The notes under the pieces: model-generated | Told to the model about the DNA's origin: nothing | Seen by the model: the letters and a program-made list of their open reading frames with translations, nothing else | The model's database searches: none | Translations under genes and position numbers: made by a program | Shown here: one piece after another, positions 59,279-64,000 of the stretch | Position numbering within the stretch: position 1 is the stretch's first letter | Layout: each line of letters starts with the position of its first letter | Source: Dipteris shenzhenensis | Taxonomy: Eukaryota; Polypodiophyta; Polypodiopsida; Gleicheniales | Strand: one strand, 5' to 3' | Assembly (NCBI GenBank): GCA_047967505.1 | Contig: CM106539.1 | DNA: 64,000 nucleotides

Positions 59279-60372
59279 TAATCTATGTTCTCCAGGTCCT
59301 CACTCCCTTCCACGCTCCCTTCGGCGCTCCCTTCTGCGCCTCCTTCCTCCTCTTCCTCATCGTCTTGTGCACGGGCCTGTAAACAAGGGACAACATATAT
59401 CAATGTATGAAAAATCAAATCTTTACTTATAATTTTGGCATTATTTAATTACTTTCAAATACCTGGGGGGCCGCTCCAGTAGCCCGGGTATACTGCTCCT
59501 CAGTAATCAACCCGTCATCATAGAAGTGCCTCCATGTATCTCCTCTGCGATGGTGGCAGTGGTAGGCTGTCTCCACAGGAGTAGGGTATCTGCCCACGAT
59601 CTCAAGCTGCATGACGACACACTTTGCGGAGGGATTAGTACAAAGAAACAACCTCCTAATAAACTACATAAGCAATATAATTTGAGATCGATACTTACAA
59701 ATTGGGCCTCCCATGATTCAACACCCCCTCCTCCAAAATGCGCGCTTCCATATTCCTCCATCTGGATCCTCCGTGCCTCCACATGCTGCAGACTGGGGTC
59801 CTCCCTGACTTCATTGCCTTCTTCAGCTCACGCTTGTGAGCGGTGTGGGGCGGGCCCCTTTGTGGTTGACCTGCCTCAAGCCTGGCAAGCTCCGCTAGTG
59901 CCTGCCTCTTAAGCGAAGATCTTTTATTGCCAAGTATCGTAACAATCTTTGACTTGGCCCATTTATCTGTGAACTGGCGATTGGGGGGGTTAGGATACCT
60001 AGAGTGAACAGCAGCGAGGGTCTCATCAGCCAACCTCTTTGGGTGGTCTTTGTAGTAGATAAAGCAATCCTGTAATTGTTCGCAATTACAGAGCGCATGA
60101 AGGCCATGATGTCCTTCCCCCGCGCATCCATCAAGATGCCTCCTGTCTGAGTGATGTCATAATAAATCGTACCATCACCCGGAGGCACATCTAAATCATC
60201 TGAATCATCATCCTCCCCACCGCCACATGGCCTAAAGCACTGTGCCATGCATCCCCCACCGCTCTCCCTGCTACTACGCCTGCTATCCTGTCATGTCGAT
60301 CTCGTACGCTGGCCACTCGTAGCTGGAGACTGCAGGGGACTACGCTGACCACTCGTAGGTGGAGAATCGAGT
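59279..60372 (-). pseudogene. TNPA-like gene fragment of CACTA copy D
   Basis: The conserved core and C-terminal exons match copy A. The N-terminal Pro/Ser-rich part is missing beyond 60380. A frame change near 60072 (AATCCTGTAATTG against AATCTCTGTAATTG) and another near 59810 break the reading frame. Confidence 0.75.
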
Positions 60373-60380
60373 CTTGACGG

Positions 60381-61912
60381 TGGATGGACAAAAGCAGTAG
60401 AGCCTAACCCGCCTTCACAGCCACCCTCATCCACGTTTAAAACACCCGAACAACACAATCACAAGGCAAAAGGCATTCAATCAACATTTTCCTCTCTATA
60501 GATCTCCTGAGACAACTCACTCTTGGATACATTTTCTCCAGAGCCAGACAACCTCAAACAAAAATGCAGTGGACCACACAGCCCATCACAAGCAGACTCC
60601 TTCCTTCAATAACTCTGAAAGCATTCAGCTTCAAATGCATCCAACCCACAATTCATCGGGCAACCACCCACAAAGTGGCCTCAGTTAGAAATCTTGTTTC
60701 ATCTTTCCCATAGATCATCACAAGCACTCGAAATGATGCAGCCTGCCATCTCTTGCTCATCTCTGCCTTCAATCTATAATAGCTACCTCATAGCTATTCT
60801 CGTGCTCACTCTTTATCCACTTTATATAGTAGTGACACCTAGGGCCAAGTTTCTGCACCTCCCAACAAGAGCAACAACCCTTCATATACGTGACCATTGT
60901 CAACACCCGACACTTCTGTTACTCTTCATAAAGCACCCGCTTAACCAAAAGCCTCTCTGCCCTCAGCTTTGAAGCAGTTGTGTGCTCACTTGACGACTAA
61001 CTAGCCCATCCCGAACTGCTCAAAGACATGAAAGCAAGGCTCCTTGACGAATCTCCCCTGCAGTAGTGACGCGTAGTCCACCTTCTCTCCAAGCTGCTTC
61101 TCCCATCACCTCCACACAGTAGCCACGCCTAAGCTACATCCGGTAGCACTCAGCCTCCCCAGCAGAACCTTCGCTCTTGGGACCTACCCCCCGCTTATGC
61201 AGCACAATCCTTCACCTGGCCATGTTCCAGCTCTCGGCCATCCTTCCTGCGCTCTCTCAGCGTATTGCGTTCCTCATGTACTCCTTCTCCCACACCAACG
61301 TCTCCCACCGAGCTTCCATTCCATCCTCTTCTTCCCCTCTACCTGGTCCTTTTGCGTCCTCTGAGGGATCCCCCTCTGTCGCAATCCTCACCCAAAGGCC
61401 TCCCGTTCTCCTCATATATTCTTGGCCTCCCCGCTTCATGTTCACTCACGCACCTCCTCGCCCATCGACCAGAAACCTCCACGAATCTCTAGACCTGCGT
61501 AGTCGTCAAGCTCCTTCGATTCCAAAAGCTCCCAGCCTGCGCTATCAACTACTCTTCCCGTAGGATCGACGAGCCATTGATGCTGCTCTTCTACACACAG
61601 AACACACGGAGCTCATGACCTCTCGTCGTTTGAGATTCTCTCCGCAAGAGCCACGGCCCCCATCGACAAAAGTCCTCCTCCTGCTTCCATCGTAGAGACC
61701 CCCAACCTCTGAGGCATAATCCCCCCTTCTAGACTCCAGCAGCTCCCTCCGTAGAGCGATCGATCCCCTCTGGAATTCTCCTGCTAGCTGTCTTCTCCGC
61801 GTACGTGACTCCCTGCCAGCTCGTCGTCGAGAAGCTTTCTCTTCCTCATCACGTAGCCACCTGCATGCATGCTTTTTTGATTATGGCCACGTCACCTTTT
61901 GCTTTTTCACCA
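60381..61912 (-). repeat. Candidate LTR of a gag-only retroelement
   Basis: The plus-strand left end TGGATGGACA abuts truncated CACTA D, and the candidate right end CACCA (61912) is followed by a purine-tract complement (CTCTCCCCCTTCCC, 61913-61926). On the minus strand the stretch would start TGG and end CCA. A TATA box (minus TATATAAA, 60821-60828) fits an LTR promoter. The second LTR is outside the window, so the boundaries are unproven. ORFs here (61177-61563, 60694-60972) show no domain. Confidence 0.35.
60821..60828 (-). promoter_or_regulatory. TATA box in the candidate LTR
   Basis: TATATAAA on the minus strand, about 440 bp from the downstream end of the proposed LTR. Confidence 0.35.
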
Positions 61913-62200
61913 CTCTCCCCCTTCCCTTCAAACTTTACACTAAGGCAATTAGTGCACCTTATCCAACCTTAGGCACTCCACCTTTGCACATATCCTTCAA
62001 GCAAATTTTTATTATTTGATTGCCACATATAACCGCGAGTTCATGAAGCTCAAGTGCCTGATGCGCCCACATTGCTTTTCATCATCTCCCAGAAGTCCAT
62101 GTAGAAGCGTCTTCCATCTCAAGACAATATGTCATCAGTGTGGAGTCCATCATGAGGCTACCCACAGCTCATTTCCACAACCAACTAGCTATATACATAG

Positions 62201-63990
62201 CTATGCACTCACCCAACAACATGCAACAAGTGAAAAATATTTTTCCATTTTTATCCACACATCTCTAGCAACCCCTTCTCTTCTGCTGTGACATTCATGT
62301 CCAGCAGCTAAAGAAAAAAACATCAGCAAACCACCTGGATCAAAAACAAAGCAAGCTTGTGCGCTATGCCTCTGCTTTCCTCCTCCCGGATCAAAAGGAT
62401 AACTTTGAACCCTCCACTGCCAGATATGCATAATCCACCATCCTCCTGGATCAAATGGAATCATTAGCACACCAATTTGATGTAGCCACCAGCTCCTTCC
62501 ATGTATCCTCATCTTCATTAAGCCTCCAGGATCCCATATCTTATCCTGCCAAGATATTACACCACTCCATTGGCTATTAGCTATCACACTTGTATCATGA
62601 GTCTTTCTCAGCTTCACATCAGCCACATCTTTTGAGGTTACAACCTCACACACAGATCTTACAGGCATTCTGTCCTCACTAACATCTGACTCATTCTCTT
62701 GGGCATGATAAGAAACACACATCTTATCATCAGCAACCACACATGCAAAATCCACAAGGGTATCATCAAGCAAAGCATCCAGCTGATCATCAATCACACT
62801 ATCACTGCCATCTAGCTCAACATGCATACTGGTGTTTTCATTCTCTTTTGAAGAGATCAATGCTAACATATCATCTAGTGCATCATCAAGAACACAATCC
62901 ATCTCATCCTCTGAATCACCATCATCTTGTAAACACTGAATCTTAACCTCATCATACTCATCACAATTTGCATGCACACAATCAACACTTGCTGTCTGTA
63001 GGTCTTTTACTTTATCAGTAATAGCCACATCAGTTTCATCACTGTCACACATGATTGAGCTCTCATCTTCACTACTAATTTCACACCTCTCTTCCTCATT
63101 TGCTGAACCTGAAATCTCAGCTTCTTCAGTATGCACAATCACAGTGTCAACCACAAACTGATTGCATTCAGCCATCATATGCACATCATCACCGCACAAC
63201 ACTGGAGCATGATCATCATCTACACACACAGACTTATCCTTAGCTGCCATTAATGGGCTCTCAACATTTCTGCCATCTATCGTAGCAACCCCTACTCTTG
63301 GGCTCTCTTCTACCACCTCACACAGAACTAGCTGAGCAACACCCTCCTCCATAGCAAGTGACAAGCCTCCACTCATAAGTGTGATGATTTCTAGCTCCCT
63401 TTCATCATCAACATCCGGCTTCTTCATTTGTGAAGACCACTGACTCTCTTCCTCTGATGAGATGCTCTCTTCCTCTGTCTCACTTAAAAGATCTATCTCT
63501 TCATCTGTGACTGTCTCCTCAAGTTCCTCTTCCAATTCCAGTCGACAGCTCATCACATAATCTGGTTCTCTCCTTGCATCAGCTGAACTTCCTTCTCCTC
63601 CATCCATAGCAACTCTCCTGTTATTTTGACCTCTGCTTCTTCCTGCAATCTCTACCCAATTTAGGCTGAATGTTTTCATCAGCTCCACAGCTTCATGCAA
63701 TTCCTTTTTTAGGGAATCATCCCGCATAGGAATAGACACCGGCTCTCTCTCTACATATGCCTTGATCATTTCTGGCCTACTGACCAGGTTTTTAGGCTCC
63801 TCTTGCATACTCCTCTTGCATACCAAGCTGCCTCAGTCTCTTGACCTTCCATTCTTTCTCTCTAGCCACTCTGACTGCATCCTCAAAACTATCAATATTC
63901 TTCAGCTCCACCTTTAAACGGAGTGAAGGCTCCAGACCAGCCACAAACCGGTCTCTCTTTATCATTTGCGGGGGTACTTCAGGAATCAAA
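62201..63990 (-). pseudogene. Gag-type protein with long acidic region, one frame break
   Basis: Continues past the window edge. The N-terminal visible part (63989-63792: KRDRFVAGLEPSLRLKVEL, then EDAVRVAREKEWKV) looks like the C-terminal half of a Ty3-gypsy retrotransposon gag. A 13-bp tandem duplication (CTCCTCTTGCATA twice, about 63797-63822) shifts the frame. The next frame is open for 541 codons (63826-62201): a helical stretch (LKKELHEAVELMKTFSLNWV), then several hundred residues rich in Glu and Asp, then four DPGG motifs near the C-terminus. No protease, RT or integrase is seen between here and the candidate LTR. This suggests a non-autonomous gag-only element; deletion of pol is the alternative. 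Confidence 0.55.
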
Positions 63991-64000
63991 GCCTCACACC

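Larger units (their letters stand above)
58686..60380 (+). mobile_element. CACTA transposon, copy D (left part only)
   Basis: Starts CACAACAAGACAAAGCAC and matches copy A up to about 15910. It stops abruptly at 60380, where a retroelement LTR appears to begin. It is the duplicate of copy A within the copied block; the rest may lie beyond the window or be lost. Confidence 0.85.

Noticed and set aside
61177-61563. A 128-codon plus-strand ORF in the candidate LTR.
   Set aside because: Its Pro/Ser-rich composition comes from pyrimidine-rich DNA; no domain is seen, and overlapping ORFs in other frames are equally long.

Overview
The window is nuclear DNA of a land plant. The evidence is a class III (secretory) plant peroxidase gene with a GT-AG intron, Ty1-copia elements with a plant initiator-Met-tRNA-type primer site, CACTA (En/Spm) transposons carrying TNP2, DUF4218 and DUF4216 segments, and a LINE reverse transcriptase. 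The species cannot be read from the sequence. Nothing excludes a seed-free plant such as a fern, but that is only a guess. The window is almost entirely repeats. The one host gene I would call intact is the peroxidase at 29586-30732 (minus strand).

Layout. 1-7650: a three-LTR Ty1-copia array on the minus strand (LTRs 1-317, 4660-5350 and 6957-7650), with a 246-bp hAT-like MITE inserted in gag. 7651-14211: old repeat DNA holding a short 135-bp LTR, a GT microsatellite, about-200-bp repeat units, a LINE RT remnant and a tRNA-like SINE head. 14212-about 21168: CACTA copy A, which has lost its right end. 21169-22540: spacer with a 17-bp-stem hairpin and five copies of a palindromic motif. 22541-28189: CACTA copy B, complete ends, TTT target duplication. 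28190-29585: a diverged MITE and old repeats. 29586-31000: peroxidase and its promoter. 31000-36674: peroxidase upstream repeat (U1), repeat X1, a copia fragment carrying a second MITE, and repeat X2. 36675-43038: CACTA copy C, complete ends, GGA target duplication, inserted in X2. 43042-45917: rest of X2, an LTR fragment, a second peroxidase-upstream copy (U2) without the gene, and X3 with a third MITE. 45918-60380: a second copy of the whole 1-15910 block, including a chimeric copia element with both LTRs, the LINE, the SINE head and the left part of a fourth CACTA (D). 60381-64000: a minus-strand LTR element with only a gag-type protein and a long acidic ORF.

The most interesting system is the CACTA family. 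Its ends are CACAACAA with 3-bp target duplications. Each complete copy has two divergently oriented genes: a TNPA-like DNA-binding-type gene on the minus strand and a TNP2 transposase gene on the plus strand. Arrays of an AGACGCG/CGCGTCT motif lie at both ends and also between the two divergent genes. All TNP2 genes here are broken, each differently. Copy B keeps a TNPA-like gene that reads cleanly through three exons. The second theme is repeated local duplication: a block of about 15 kb, the peroxidase upstream region, and a copia insertion site have each been copied within about 45 kb.
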